This document shows, piece by piece, positions 1 to 11,355 of a stretch of 64,000 nt of DNA (its first letter is position 1; every line of letters begins with the position of its first letter). The position numbers were made by a program, and so were the translations under genes. Location of the stretch: assembly GCA_947095585.1 (NCBI GenBank), contig OX352762.1:96508249-96572248 (forward strand), written 5' to 3'. Source of the stretch: Nephrocerus scutellatus (Eukaryota > Arthropoda > Insecta > Diptera > Pipunculidae). The notes beneath the pieces are model-generated. The model saw nothing but the letters and a program-made list of their open reading frames with translations, did not search any database and was not told the DNA's origin.

Positions 1-592
1 ATCCAAGAGATCAATTAAAGTTACGTGCGCTCAGAACTAGGGCTTAACAAGTGAAATGCCAGTGTATTTGTATTATATTCTAGAATTACTTTTTTAAAAC
101 CTTCAACAATTCCAAACTTCATAATTTCTAATCTAGTAATATATAATAACCATTTTTCATCAGTCTGATCGTTCCGATAAAACTAGAGAACCGTTCAACG
201 TAGCTTCCTAAAATTTCACGCAGTTGTAATACAGTTCGACCTCGGCTTACGCAACCGTCGGAAGGTTTGTAAGGTTTGTGAGTGTTTGCAGATTTTATAT
301 TGGGTGCACATTTAATTTGACATTTGCGATCGTTGGTGGTACTTATTCTTTTTAATATGGATAAATCTACCATAAGTTGAATTGGAAAAAAACTGAAAGT
401 GCACTAGAAGAATTTGTAATTTATGCGGAAGCTGAACCAGGAAAGCATGTAGCTCTAAGAGTTTGTGAATATACTCAGATCAAAAAGCATTTTTTCACTG
501 GTTTTTTAAGCAGAGAAATCTTAATGGGCCAGTGATGATTTCATATTTTAAAATTAAAGGCCAACGCATTGTTCAACGCAGTTAATATTATA
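1..592. other. AT-rich flank, no gene recognised
   Basis: I see no host exon here. Short open frames exist on both strands but lack codon-like composition and recognisable motifs. Around 370-540 there is a stretch with slightly coding-like composition that may be a transposon remnant, but I cannot name a family. Confidence 0.4.
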
Positions 593-753
593 TATAACGT
601 GTTTTTTTAAGAGGTTGCCGATTTTTTGAATAAAACACATATAAAATTATGAAATGACCAAAATTTTTTTTTATTTGGTAGATAATTTTTTGGCATTTAA
701 CATTTAAACACAATTTCTGGCATATGGCTACCACGACTATTTTTCACAAATGT

Positions 754-785
<32 letters not shown>

Positions 786-904
786 CATAATGATTTGCCA
801 AACAATACTGAGTAGAAATGCCACTTTGAGCTGTCAAAACAACTGTCATAAAATAAAACGACATCTATCGGAAAAACAAACCTCCCAAAAAAACACCCGT
901 TATA
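593..904. mobile_element. MITE-like element with ~22-bp TIRs
   Basis: A stretch of about 312 bp is bounded by inverted ends. The left end (593-614) reads TATAACGTGTTTTTTTAAGA followed by GG. The right end (881-904) is its imperfect reverse complement, ending ACACCCGTTATA. The interior is AT-rich, has a long T run at 758-785 and no transposase coding. Size and ends fit a non-autonomous DNA transposon. The family and the exact target duplication (TA or TATA) cannot be decided from one copy. Confidence 0.55.
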
Positions 905-1424
905 AGAACTCTTCAATTTTTTTAATGAAACTGTTCTTACCGAGGTTTAACCTACATTAAAAAAAGAGGCCTTATTCGTTATTTATTTATTGTACGAGTA
1001 ACTTTAACATCTTGAATCGAAAGGTCTCCCACTCCCACTGACTGTTCATCTAACGAAGACGTCAACAATTAGATTTCTGACAATATACATGAGCTTGAAC
1101 TATTTAGGAATGATCAGTACCGGAAGGAAGAAATTTCTTAAAGTGCAGGTTAAAGCGAAACAGAGAGTTTGAAACAATCATCAAAAATTACAGCGGACTC
1201 TGCAATTGAAGCCTTTAACATATGTTGTGATCAAACGAAAATGTAATTTTGTTGGAAGATATTCTAAATCTCCATAAAGTTGAAGAAGTTGGCTGTGATT
1301 GTAAATATTGAATGTAAGAAAACACAGTCAAAAATTTCAGACTTCTTTAAAAAACATTAAAATAAACATTAAAATGTACATATTTTTTTTTTGTGGTATC
1401 TTAATCTTAATATATCAAAATGAA

Positions 1425-1722
1425 ACTTTGCCTGTATGTCTGTTCGCGATTAGCTCGAAGACCATTCATCCGATATAGCTGATAGTTTGGGGACGGTTGG
1501 GGTGGATGTTAGTGGGGTGATGGTGCCGAGGGGGTTGACGTGGTGGATGGCTAGGTATTGTTTGTATGAGAATGACTCGAAGATCTTGCATTTGATAGAT
1601 AGAGGTGATATATGTCCTGGAGTGTGTCTAAGAGGTTCTTGGTATTCAGTTGGGTGGGGGCAGTGTGGTGGGGACGGTTTTGGTGAGTAGCCAGGCAACG
1701 CTGGGTATTGCAGCTAGTAATT
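1425..1722. repeat. Interspersed element ending in CAGCTAGTA
   Basis: A G-rich block (GGGGT/GGTGG runs on the plus strand) ends at 1690-1715 with AACGCTGGGTATTGCAGCTA then GTA. The same terminal layout recurs at 37770-37816 (AACGCCGAGTATTCCCGCTA then GTA) and, in the opposite orientation, at 7127-7150 (TACTAGCTGTTCCCGGGC). Short open frames inside it are shadows of the G-rich sequence. This looks like one end of an undescribed or degenerate dispersed element; the class is not known. Confidence 0.5.
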
Positions 1723-1850
1723 AAATAAATGAAATTAATTGTGATATAAATTAAAAAATATCGTTTTAAAATTCTCTACATTAAATTTGCGTGCCCGTGG
1801 CTGGCTGGTACACCAAATCTTGTGATCTATTTTGAACCCACTTCCTAAAG

Positions 1851-2420
1851 CCCGATTTTATTGAAATTTTGCCCACGTGTGTATCTCTCATGACAACACT
1901 TTCTATTAAAATTTGGGGCCCCTCGTGCCGCGTGGTCGGAGGGCTCCCATACAAATATTTTACAAAAAGTACCCGATTTCTTCAAATTTTATACACATGT
2001 GTATATTCAATGGAAAACACTTTTTGTAAATATTTGGGAGTGATCAGGCCCCGGGGTCTGCGGCACCCATACAAATTTTGTAAAAAAAGTTGCCGATTGT
2101 CTTAAAATGTTATCTCTGACGGACAACACTTTTTGTAAAAATGTTGGCGTGTTGGGCCTCGGTGACGGAAATCCCCATTAAAATTTTTAAAAATGTACCT
2201 GATTTTCTTCAAATTTTATACACGCATGTTTAATCCTATGGACAACGTTTTTTGTAAAAATTTTGAAGTGGCCCCAAGGCCGAGGGGCTTCCATATAAAT
2301 TTTTACAAATTAGCCCGATTTTCTTTAAATTTTATAGACATGTGTATCTACGATGGAAACACTTTTTGTAAAAATTTTGGAGTGATCAAGATAAGGGGGC
2401 TCCCTTTGCACTTTGTGTAC
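1851..2420. repeat. Tandem satellite, ~120-bp monomer, five units
   Basis: Five head-to-tail units begin CCGATTTTCTT or close variants at 1851, 1972, 2093, 2198 and 2314, a spacing of about 106-121 bp. Each unit holds an AAATTTTATACACATGTGTAT-like palindromic core, then a Cys-free AT tract around ACACTTTTTGTAAAAATTT, then a GC-rich patch near GGGGCTCCCAT. The units are clearly diverged, so the array is old. Related monomers recur at 9140-9312, 10880-11045 and, inverted, at 17985-18240. Confidence 0.85.
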
Positions 2421-4680
2421 CAATTAGAGAATTTACACGAAAAATTTTAATTTTCATGGGTTGTTTTTTTTAATTCGTTAATTCGTTGTTTTATGTTCAT
2501 CTTTAACTCGGTTTATGCAACAACCTCAATTAATGCAACATTCCCGATTTTTATTAGTTGCGTTGTTTGGTATTTAAAGAACTGTTATATTTTGAAAAAT
2601 GTCGGACAGTTGGATCGACGGGCAGTAAAGCGCCTCGAATAGCTCGTTATAATGAAAAGAGGAAAAAGTAAACAGAAGTTCACTGCATTCATCAATGCGA
2701 TAGTTAACCTTCCTTTTATGGAAGTAACTAATTCTCTTATTGTTTTCATTCAACCAAGTTGTAGTCCCTCAAGCAAAATAAAAACGATTGGGGATTAATA
2801 GTTGAGATACTTCCGTTGTCGAATATATTATTTTTTATCTTACTCTTAATTTCAATCGAGAATATAAAATGATCAGAGCTGACTCTAATGTATTTTTATG
2901 TTATTTGTATTACTTTTATGTAGATTTTACCTTGGATAAAGAATTTTTAAATAAAATACTGCAAAAAAACTGCGATTAGCTAATCAAAAACCGAGCTCAG
3001 CTTTTAATTGAAAGTAATTAAGATTTTAAGTTTTTGTAATTTATCGACAATGAAGACGGTGCAAAGAAACTAATTTAATGCTTTTTGGTAGTTTGCTAGC
3101 TACCAAAAAAAATTTGATCTGATACTACAATTTACAATGTTATAATGTAGATTTAATTTTAAATCCGTATTGGTAGCTTTTTGCTCATTCTCAGGAACTC
3201 AATTCACTAGGTAAGTTTTATTATATAAAATGAAAATTAATATGAAAATGTTTATTTAAAAATACATAGGTAACGTAGTGGTATGTCATTTAATCCACCT
3301 TCGTTACCCGCACAGCCAGGGGTTTGGTAGGGAAAAGCGAGCAATAAGATCACTTCGTGCTCTCATTCTAGACTCTAGATTTAGGGGATTCAAAACAACA
3401 TGGAAAAAATATGTAAGGGGTCCAATGACCCAGGTAATATGAGGGGTTCATTTCAAATCACTACTATATCAATATTTTGGAATGTAAGATTTGACAATTA
3501 TATATGAAAAAAGAAGGAAAAATGAAAAATTGAAGCACCCTGTCGAAAATGTCCTACATCTTCCAAAATATGACTGTTCTGGTTTTCTTTAAATACAAAA
3601 CAGTAATAAATTTTTTGTACGCTACTACAAAACATTTTGAAAAATTCTTACAAACATGAGATTTGTAACTGAATTCATTTGGCGACTCCTTGATAAGAGT
3701 CTGAGCACTTCATCTGATCATTACGGTATAAAACGCCCACGCAAATTTCGAACGCGATCGGTTGAAAGCAGTCTATAAAGAACATACATGCATCGTACCC
3801 GGCTGGTTCATCGCAAGCAACTCATCGTAGCAACAATTCTGCGGCAGCAATTCATCGAAACATTTATCAAAATAAACACCGTTTATCACAAATTGAATTT
3901 ACCGCGTATGGACACACTGTAAAATACGTTGCGGTCAATTAATTTATATTTAGATATGGGTTTTCCTTTTAAAAAGCATTTTTGAAAATTATGGACACAC
4001 TGCCATATGATTCGATTTACCACTTTGCGACGAATTGCTTTGCGATGAAGTACTGCCACGATGATTTGTCCCTGCGATGAATTGCTTGTGATGAATTGCT
4101 TCTTCCGTTTTCCGCGTAAGACAGGATGTGTCAGAGCAAATAGGACACACCTTTTCACCAGAAAACGTAGTTAATTCTATGCTACAAAATGAGGAGATAT
4201 GGAATGTATTCCAGAATAATGCAGCGCCTACGGTTTCTCGAGCGTGAGAGAAGGGATGAAGAAATGTAACACGGCAAAATAATGTGAATAAATAAGTAAA
4301 AGAAATAATATATTAAGAATGGAAGTACAGCCACCGCTGAGAGCCTTCTCGTGATGAACTGTATGAATGTATGCATGTATGAACAGTAGTCCCGCGAGTT
4401 TGGCTATCAAATAATTATTGGGGCTTGGTCAGTAAGAATCTGGGACTCGCACATGGTAAGGCTAATGGTGCATATGTGAAGTCTTTTTGAAGATTTCCAA
4501 CCTCCTCCATAAAGAAAAAAAGAGCAGGGTAGGCTGTGTCGAAGACACGTCCGTGGGTTTTGAGCGTGACAACGTCTGTCCGGGACGAAAGAAAAGAAAA
4601 CAAAGATCTTCTTGTCTGTGGGACATAAACACGGACGGATATATAAAAAAAAAATTCTATACTAAATACAAGTCCTACGA
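2421..4680. other. Non-genic AT-rich stretch
   Basis: No exon or transposase could be recognised. One small structure is visible: GCAATTCATCG near 3847 is answered by several CGATGAATTGC copies at 4030-4100, making an inverted repeat set around an AT-rich centre. TATA-like sequence with a possible LTR-like context occurs near 3727 and 4640, but no matching second LTR was found. Confidence 0.4.
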
Positions 4681-5692
4681 CTTGCACCGTAGCTCATCAC
4701 ATACATCATCATTACATCACATTATATATAAATTATTTATAAGCGAATTTTAATGTTCATAACCACTAACTGTGAAGTTGCTGCATATTGCATATTACTG
4801 TCCAAACACAGTAATGCAGCTTTTGGTTTCAACTCATAAAAAATTTGAGTACATAGTTTTAAATTAAATTAAAAGAGAAAAGTAGTGAGTACTGGTATGG
4901 TAAGAATGTCGCTTTCAAACATGCTGGCCAATTATTTCTCATTAAATTTCTTTTACATTGTTCTCTTATTTCTGTAAATAATCGAGTAGTTATTTTTAAC
5001 CGATGCTTAATGCCATGTATGATGTTTGATGGGTGACTCAATGCAGGTTGTCATTGTTAATTGCCTCTTTTTTTTGTAACTTATAGTAGCATTTTTTTCT
5101 GTTACACGACCAAACACGAGAGCACTTTCTCACATTTTATGCAATGCTGATAGAAAGAGCGGAGCAGAGCACTGATAGAAAATTAACAGAGACTATACTA
5201 TCACTACGGCTGCGGTAAAGAATTAAGTAGCTTCGCAGCTTGTGCTGCACAAAAAATGGCAGGCAGTCGGTATGCACGAAATTACGGCTATATTTTGAAC
5301 CGACTTACAATCTGCTTGTAGGGCGACAATTTGACATTAACATTTTGCTATTTGCATCCAATTTTGAGTAGCTGCGTAAACTGCGCAGTCGATTTTTCTT
5401 TACTGCATTGGCTGAAAAGTGAATTTTTGACCAACATGCAGCATAAACTGCGCAGCGGCTGAATTCTTGACCACAGCCTACTACTGCATAAAATGTTTGT
5501 TTCGTTCTGCTCAAGCTATGAGCTTGATTGTATGTTATTGAAACCATATACATGATCATCAATCACATCACATACAACAGAATAAATAATTTATAAGCTG
5601 ATTTAAATGTTCATAACAATTTATTCTGAGGTGGGTACATATTAAATATTGCATATCACTGCACAAACATAGTAATGCAGTTGCGTCGATAG
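4680..5692. repeat. Pair of ~145-bp direct repeats, ~860 bp apart
   Basis: Positions 4690-4826 and 5545-5690 share a diverged direct repeat. Both carry CATCACATACA, then AATTATTTATAAGC or AATAATTTATAAGC, then TTTAAATGTTCATAACNA, then ATTGCATAT.ACTG, and end AGTAATGCAG. The 700 bp between them hold no recognisable coding. The arrangement could be two arms of a decayed element or a simple duplication; neither TG..CA ends nor a protein domain support an LTR element. Confidence 0.55.
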
Positions 5693-5809
5693 TAGTAGGA
5701 GAAGTAAGAGCTGTTAAAAAAATATGTGCGTGTAATCTTTACGCGCGGTTGGAGTGAAATTCTTTGACGTTGTGGACAATATTACGATTAAATTAAAAGG
5801 CACGAGTCG

Positions 5810-6190
5810 CTTGAGAAATTGCTTAGTTCCCGAAATTCCAGACCATAATGATCATATTCCAGAATTTCCATAGGAACAAGTCTTATAGTCACATATTAGT
5901 CCTACATTCCGAGTTTCATACGAATCCCTTGAGAAATGGCTTGGTTCCAAAAATCCCAGACCCTATTGGTCAGATCCCAGAATTTCCATAGGAACAAGTC
6001 TTATAGTCACATATTAGTCCTACATTCCGAGTTTCATACGAATCCCTTGAGAAATGGCTTGGTTCCAAAAATCCCAGACCCTATTGGCCAGATCCCAGAA
6101 TTTCCATAGGAACAAGTCTTAAAGTTACATATTAGTCCTACATTCCGAATTTCATGCGAATCACTTGGGAAATGGCTTAGTTCCCAAAGT
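5810..6190. repeat. Tandem repeat, 118-bp period, three and a bit units
   Basis: Units begin CTTGAGAAATGGCTTGGTTCC at 5810, 5928, 6046 and 6164 (last one partial), spaced exactly 118 bp. Units 2 and 3 are nearly identical; unit 1 is more diverged. A related single copy lies in reverse orientation at 27335-27490, so the monomer is dispersed as well as tandem. No coding is evident. Confidence 0.9.
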
Positions 6191-6212
6191 ACTGACATTT
6201 AAAAGTGGATTA

Positions 6213-6317
6213 CTTAACAGTGTCTCACTTAGCAGTGTCTCACTTAACAGTGTCACACTTAACAGTGTCTCACTTAACAGTGTCTCACTTAACAGTGTCA
6301 CACTTAACAGTGTCTCA
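6213..6317. repeat. 15-bp minisatellite, seven units
   Basis: Seven perfect-length units of CTTAACAGTGTCTCA run from 6213 to 6317. Units 3 and 6 carry TCACA instead of TCTCA and unit 2 carries one A to G change, giving a T-T-A pattern that repeats every 45 bp. The minisatellite follows directly on the 118-bp array and both probably belong to the same larger element. Confidence 0.9.
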
Positions 6318-6349
6318 CAACAGTGGGACATTTAACATTTTACTTTTTG

Positions 6350-7126
6350 AACATGCACCCCCTTATACCTTGTAGTGTGACGTTGTCACGTCAAAAACAT
6401 ACAAACATACATACACACATACTCATAAAAATACAGAGTTTCACTTTTATACATACAGATATCCGTGTTTGACATTTGCTAAAACAGGAACCGAGATCTT
6501 TACACGAAAAAGCAAACAATTTGTTGTTCACTACTTAAGAATTGGTCAGATAAGTCTTTAGAGAGAAATTTGCAAAGAAAACATACCACTTCGGCTTTCA
6601 CAACTCACTGTCTCTGGTATATGCCAGTACTTTAAGTACATCAATTTAAGAATCTGTAAAAAGGTTTTTGTTGAATATAATATAAGAATTGCGTTTGCAT
6701 AATAAGGTATATGCTTATATTTACTTTAGCACAAAAAAACATTATTGGCAGTATCAAAACGAAAAAGAGTGCTGTAACATAAATGTAAAATATAATCATA
6801 TTTATATTCGGTTTGAAATATCTCCTCGCTATTATTATATTTATAAATGCATTTGCGTTTTATTTTTGTCAAGTTCGAAATTTTTGTTTAACCAACTCGT
6901 CGGGACAGATCGCGCACACTATTAACTTAATGTTGTTTTCTTTATATTCCTAATATCAAAAATTATCGGTAAATTGGTTGTTTGAAAAGATAAGATTGTG
7001 GACACGGTCGTCAATAGGGCGAATACATTACGCCATAAAGCTTAGAACATTTAACGTCACTATAAAAAGAGTTTGTCTGTTATCAAAGCTCCCCCAAGAT
7101 TAACGTTTGGTTTTTATTTTGCTACT
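6350..7126. other. Non-genic stretch
   Basis: AT-rich sequence with short CA/TA-rich tracts such as 6400-6470. The longest open frame (6689-6925) is rich in Tyr, Ile and Lys and looks like random AT-rich translation. No motif was recognised. Confidence 0.4.
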
Positions 7127-7615
7127 AGCTGTTCCCGGGCCCTCCACTACCCGAACATATCCTCTAACCACCAAGGTGGGATGGGGGTGGGGTGCACTAT
7201 AGCCTTCCTGCCAATGATTTACATTGAAAATTTCATAAAACTTAGTTTGTAACCGATATTCATTTTACATTTCCTACCCTTTGTGTAGGAAAGGGGGTTA
7301 ACTGCGGCCTATAACCTCCTCTCATCACACAATAATATGCATTGAAGATTTCATAAAAATAGGTTGGTAAATTGACATTCAAGGGAGTGGAAGGGTGTTG
7401 TACTATAAACTATAAACCTTGTCTTCTCCACTTGCCAATAATATACATTCATAAAAATTTCATAAAAATCGGTTGGAAAATGTGAGTTTCCATAAATAAC
7501 AACGACACACAATTTCATTTTTAAATTCTCTATATCAACTTCGCGTGCATGTGGCTGGCTGGATGGCTGGCAAAAATCGCTCATCAGGTGAACTCATGAC
7601 GTGCATGACTCATTG
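7127..7615. repeat. Interspersed element starting TACTAGCTGTTCCCGG
   Basis: The element opens with TACTAGCTGTTCCCGGGC at 7128 and contains three diverged copies, roughly 106-117 bp apart (about 7213, 7330 and 7436), of an AATAATATNCATTGAAAATT-like motif followed by TCATAAAAATCGGTTGG. Its end, around 7530-7570, shares GCGTGCATGTGGCTGGCTGG with 1790-1805. I place it in the same dispersed family as the blocks at 1425 and 37380. No coding is visible. Confidence 0.5.
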
Positions 7616-7639
7616 TTGAGAGTGAAGCATTGAAAATCT

Positions 7640-8345
7640 AGGTGAATTAAGTATCGTATCCCTAGATATTTCAAAGGGTTTTGATCTAGTATGGCATGTT
7701 TGTCTTATAAATAAGATTCATTCGCTTAACTTAGACACATCTCTCATTGCATGGATTGAGAATTATTTATTACAGATTATAAAAGATGTATTGAATAGTA
7801 TTTCTTCATCTGCGTATATGATCAATTCTGGAGTGCTACAAGGGTCATCCTTGCCGCCTACGCTTTTCTTAATATATGTTAATGACCTATTTTCTTCTAC
7901 CACCTGTGATATCCATTCATTTGCTGATGCTACAACGCTATCGGTTTCCATTGAGTTTGTCACTCAAAAAGAATGCAATTCTCCCTTTATTGGTTCCCGA
8001 GATTTAATGAATACGGCTATTCTGTCGAACATTCAAGTCATTCTTGATTGGGGCAGATCTACTAGGGTGGAATTTAACCCTTGTCTTTTTTCCCACTTTT
8101 ATCCAAGAGTGACATCGATGTGGAATCAATTATTCGACTCCGTGTTTCCCGAATTGTTTAATCTATAGGCCTTCAAAATAGACTTCAACCAGTTCCTGAA
8201 GGTCAGAATTGTTCAATAGAAGATTTGAAGGCTGATTTTTGGAGGCTGATCCATTTATTAAAGTTTTTGGACTCGTGTCCTTTTAGTTTTGTGTTCGTTT
8301 TTTACCTATTACTTTTTCAAAGAATCAGGGAGAGTGCTAAGAAAA
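7640..8345 (+). pseudogene. Jockey-like LINE fragment (reverse transcriptase relic)
   Basis: Conceptual translation in shifting frames gives reverse transcriptase pieces. They include a LDISKGFDLVWH-like palm motif near 7655-7695, a GVLQGSSLPPTLFLIYVNDL segment in the frame at 7791-8168, and a decayed SFADATTLS in place of the FADD catalytic motif. A deletion then joins the fingers/palm region to a C-terminal VTSMWNQLFDSVFP segment. Frameshifts and the D to A change in the catalytic motif show it is dead. Similar relics lie at 16246-17140, 35930-36480 and 38600-39160. Confidence 0.8.
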
Positions 8346-8544
8346 TAAATTAAAACCGGCTACAAACGTGAGGAATTGTATACTGTAATTACATTTCTTC
8401 GATGTTTATTAAGTAAATGCTTTTCTATTAATTTGCCAGTGTGTTTATGTACGTTTATATGTCATGCGGGCGTCCTGAGGATGTTTTGATAAGGTCTTGA
8501 GTTGGTTCTTGAAGAGGTTTTAAGGAGATCTTTAGGGAAGTCTT

Positions 8545-8847
8545 GTGGGCGTCGTGGCTCCGTGGTTAAGTGCATGTATTTCTGAGCAGTGGGTTCGTAG
8601 TTCGAATCCCAGGAAACACCAAATGTATTTTTCACGGTCCCACCTCTCGCGAATGTCTAACAAAGGTCCGAGATTAATAACTTGTCACGGAAAGCTTCTT
8701 AATTAGCTGTTCGGATACGGAATTAAAATGTAGGACCGTGCCATTTGTGTGCAAAAATATACATGCACAACACAAATGGTCGCGAGAAGCTAGGCCTTGG
8801 ACCGCAACGGTCTGTCGCGCCGAGTATTATTATTAATTTTATTATTA
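8545..8847 (+). mobile_element. tRNA-derived SINE, full length
   Basis: The head (8545-8620) has a pol III A-box-like TGGCTCCGTGG and a B box GTTCGAATCC, then ACACC. A shared body follows (CACGGTCCCACCTCTCGCGA; TTGTCACGGAAAGCTTCT; CAAATGGTCGCGAGAAGC; GGACCGCAACGGTCTGTCGC), and the tail is ATT-rich. AGTCTTGTGGG occurs at both borders and is probably the target duplication, inside a GTCTTGAGG-type minisatellite context. The head has no acceptor-stem pairing, so it is not a tRNA gene. Confidence 0.88.
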
Positions 8848-9084
8848 GGGGAGTCTTGTGGGGGTTTTTGGTTGGTATTGAGATAGCATTGAGGAGGTAT
8901 TGAGGTTGTTTGGAGCATTTGATGTTCTTTCTAATGCTCAAATGCTTAGCGTGGTTCTTTTAATTAATGTGATTTTTTAAAGCCTGAAATATTCAATAGT
9001 CATCAACCACCTATTTTATTTTCTACCTTTTATTGGGCTAGTTGTGCTTCAATAAAAGCTATTTAAATTGCCTATATTAGCTTC

Positions 9085-9139
9085 GTGGGCGCCGTGGCTC
9101 AGTGGAAACGTGACTACTGAGCAGGAGGTTCGTGGTTCG
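9085..9139 (+). mobile_element. SINE head only (truncated)
   Basis: GTGGGCGCCGTGGCTCAGTGG (A box) and GGTTCGTGGTTCG (partial B box) match the tRNA-like heads of the other SINE copies. The sequence then switches abruptly to the 120-bp satellite at about 9140, so body and tail are missing. Confidence 0.75.
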
Positions 9140-9312
9140 TGGGGGGAATTTGAAAGTGATCGGGCCCGGGGTCGGGGGGCACCCATAAGAATTTTATAAA
9201 AAAAAGTACCCGATTTTCTTCAAATTTTATACGCAAGTGTATCTCCGATAGAAAACACTTTTGTGAAATTTGAAAGTGATCGGGCCCTGGGGTCCGGGGG
9301 CACCCATAAGAA
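9140..9312. repeat. Two diverged satellite units
   Basis: Two GATCGGGCCC..GGGGGCACCCATAAGAA blocks (about 9158-9205 and 9277-9312) flank a CCCGATTTTCTTCAAATTTT unit. These are the same monomer family as the array at 1851-2420, in the same orientation, directly between a truncated SINE and a mariner relic. Confidence 0.8.
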
Positions 9313-9322
9313 AATACATACA

Positions 9323-10167
9323 TCGGGTGTTTCAACAGGTGCGCTTCAACTTTTCTCCGATAGTGACGGCGAACGACGCCATATTTTTTATTGTTCTTTT
9401 GTCATTTGGAAACTTCATTAGTATACATTTCATCATGAAACGCTACACATGTGAACAGCGATTGCAAATCGTGCAAATTTTTTATCAAAATAATCGTTCT
9501 GTTGCCGCTACTTTAAAAGCATTACGGCCATTTTACGGTCTTCAGCGATGAGGCTCACTTTTGGCTAGAAGGATTTGTCAACAAGCAAAATATGCGTTAC
9601 TGGGCAGAAAGCAACCCACACGTGATTCATGAGGCACCGTTGCATCCCGAAAAAGTCACTGTTTGGTGCGGATTACATGCCGGCGGCGTCATTTTTTCAT
9701 CGACGATAACGATCGCCACGTTACTGTTAATGGAAATCGGTACCGCGATATGATAAACGATTTTTTTTGGCCGCAATTGAATGGAATGGACTTGGACGAC
9801 ATGTGGTTTCAGCAGGACGGGGCCACATGCCACACAGCACACGATACAATCGCGTTATTGAAGACTAAGTTCGATGAGCGTGTTATTTCGCGAAATGGGC
9901 CCGTCCAGTGGCCGCCGCGCTCGTGTGATTTGACACCTCTAGATTATTTTCTTTGGGGTTATGTGAAGTCATTGGTCTATGCCAATAAGCCGGCGACGTT
10001 GCAAGAGCTCAGAGCCAATATTGAACGTGAAATTGCTGGAATTTCGGCCGATTTATGAGTCGAGTTTCATACTTAAATGTATCATATGTATATGTTCAAA
10101 TTCGTTAATAAAAAAAAAAGTTTTATTCAAAAAAAAAAATTGAAGTGCTCTTATTGCAAAACCCTTT
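9323..10167 (+). mobile_element. Mariner DD41D (rosa-type), internally deleted
   Basis: The TIRs are imperfect: GGGTGTTTCAACAGGTGCGC at the left, against GGGTTTTGCAATAAGAGCAC read from the right end (about 10138-10165). The coding strand starts at 9435 with an N-terminal helix-turn-helix segment (MKRYTCEQRLQIVQIFYQNN). It then jumps at about 9538 straight to the first catalytic Asp region (VFSDEAHFW), losing roughly 130 residues and the frame. The second Asp (WFQQDGATCH) and third Asp (LTPLDYFLWG) are present in the open frame 9663-10058, with 41 residues between them, the spacing known as DD41D. Deletion and frameshifts make it non-autonomous. Confidence 0.85.
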
Positions 10168-10252
10168 ATTATGAATCCTTAACCTAACGTAGGAATAAGT
10201 ACATTAGTAGGTAAAAATATAATAATATTGTTTTTTCCTTTTAGTACACATA

Positions 10253-10330
10253 TACAGGGTGTCACCATATTCGTGCACAATAATTTGGGAAATGATTCTT
10301 GGGTATATTCTAAGAAATAAATCGTTCTAC
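10253..10330 (+). repeat. Left TIR of a Tc1/mariner-like transposon
   Basis: TACAGGGTGTCACCATATTC, then GTGCACAATAATTTGGGAAA and TGATTCTTGGGTATATTCTA, preceded by TA. About 70 bp are mirrored with few differences at 14090-14159 on the opposite strand, followed by TA. The pair therefore looks like the two ends of one DNA transposon, or of two sister copies. Confidence 0.75.
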
Positions 10331-10544
10331 AGTAAGGATTTATCTCCAAAGTTGACATCATCTATAGAGTTTAATGAAGCTTACCCATTTTGACGGGAAT
10401 TGCTCTGTTAATACTAACGCTAGAAACTTTGTTTAGTACTTTATTTTTAGAATAAGTACTAGACTTTGTAACTGCGTTTATAAAATTGATATCTTATTTG
10501 GTTTTGTCTGCATGCTAGAGCCAGTTTTTAGATTTCACCGGATC

Positions 10545-10878
10545 AGACGGTTAGCTATACAATTCAACGTTTCCAGACACAAACTTCTAATGTACTGCAT
10601 GGAGAAAATCTTTATCCATACAAGCATACACGTTTACAAGAACTGCTTTCCGATTATTTGAAAAAGAGACTTGATTGTTCTAACTGTTTGCTGGAGGGAA
10701 GCTTGGATGACAACGAGTTAATTAGCAGAATTCTTTGGAAGGACGAATCTCAATTTACAAAAGATGGGATCACAATTACAATCTTCATACTTGGGCTGCG
10801 GAGAATCCACACAGAAGGAGACAGTCATCATTTCAACACAAATTAAGCGTCAATATGAGGGCAGGTGTAATTAAAAAC
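10545..10878 (+). pseudogene. Transposase relic, IS630/Tc1-mariner group
   Basis: In shifting frames the sequence encodes an ISRILWKDESQFTKDGI-type segment (the first catalytic Asp in a DE.xF context), then an HTWAAENPH motif (about 10790-10815) and an LSVNMRAGVI motif near 10840-10870. Such D-E-x-F / W.A.NPH / W.G spacing is typical of insect Tc1/mariner-superfamily transposases. Frame changes and absence of the C-terminal catalytic half show it is a relic. It lies between the inverted ends at 10253 and 14159, consistent with being their former transposase. Confidence 0.65.
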
Positions 10879-10879
10879 A

Positions 10880-11045
10880 ACAAAGTACCCGATTTTGTTC
10901 AAATTTTATACGCATGTTAAATCTCCTATGGAAACACTCTTTGTAAAAATGTTGGAGTGATCGGAATAGGGGGCTCCCAAAAAAATTTTTTTTTTAATTT
11001 ACCCGATTTTATTCAAACTTTGCACATTGTGTATTTAAACAAACA
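10880..11045. repeat. Two satellite units inserted in transposon relic
   Basis: CCCGATTTTGTTCAAATTTT near 10889 and CCCGATTTTATTCAAACTTT near 11001 head two units of the 120-bp family, joined by the usual GTTGGAGTGATCGGAATAGG and GGGCTCCC patch. They follow the transposase relic without a gap. Confidence 0.75.
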
Positions 11046-11355
11046 ATGTTAATTTTTGTAGGTTTTTTTTTTTAAAAATATTTAAATATTATTTTATTTT
11101 AGTTTTCTTTTAAATGAATGACCTTATTTCGCGTCTCCCTTAGCAATAAGTTTATGTATAAAAAAATGGAAGTTATGATCTTTCTCCCGTAGTAAGAATA
11201 TTTTTCGTTCCATTTTATGGTACGTAATCACATTATTATTTATATTAATTACCATTCGAAACCTACGTATTGCGTGACTGTCCACGTTCGAAATAATAAA
11301 TTCCTCACAATAATAAAACTGCCTTACATAGTGGTTTCACCACAATAACAAACCT

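Noticed and set aside
3720..4680. Possible LTR retroelement from TATA-like boxes near 3727 and 4640
   Set aside because: No matching LTR pair, primer site or coding domain was found.
5810..6317. CRISPR-like array
   Set aside because: Units are contiguous tandem repeats without unique spacers, and this is a eukaryotic genome.
8545..8620. tRNA-like sequences with A and B boxes as possible tRNA genes
   Set aside because: The heads lack acceptor and anticodon stem pairing, recur in seven dispersed copies with a common body and tail, and so are SINE heads.
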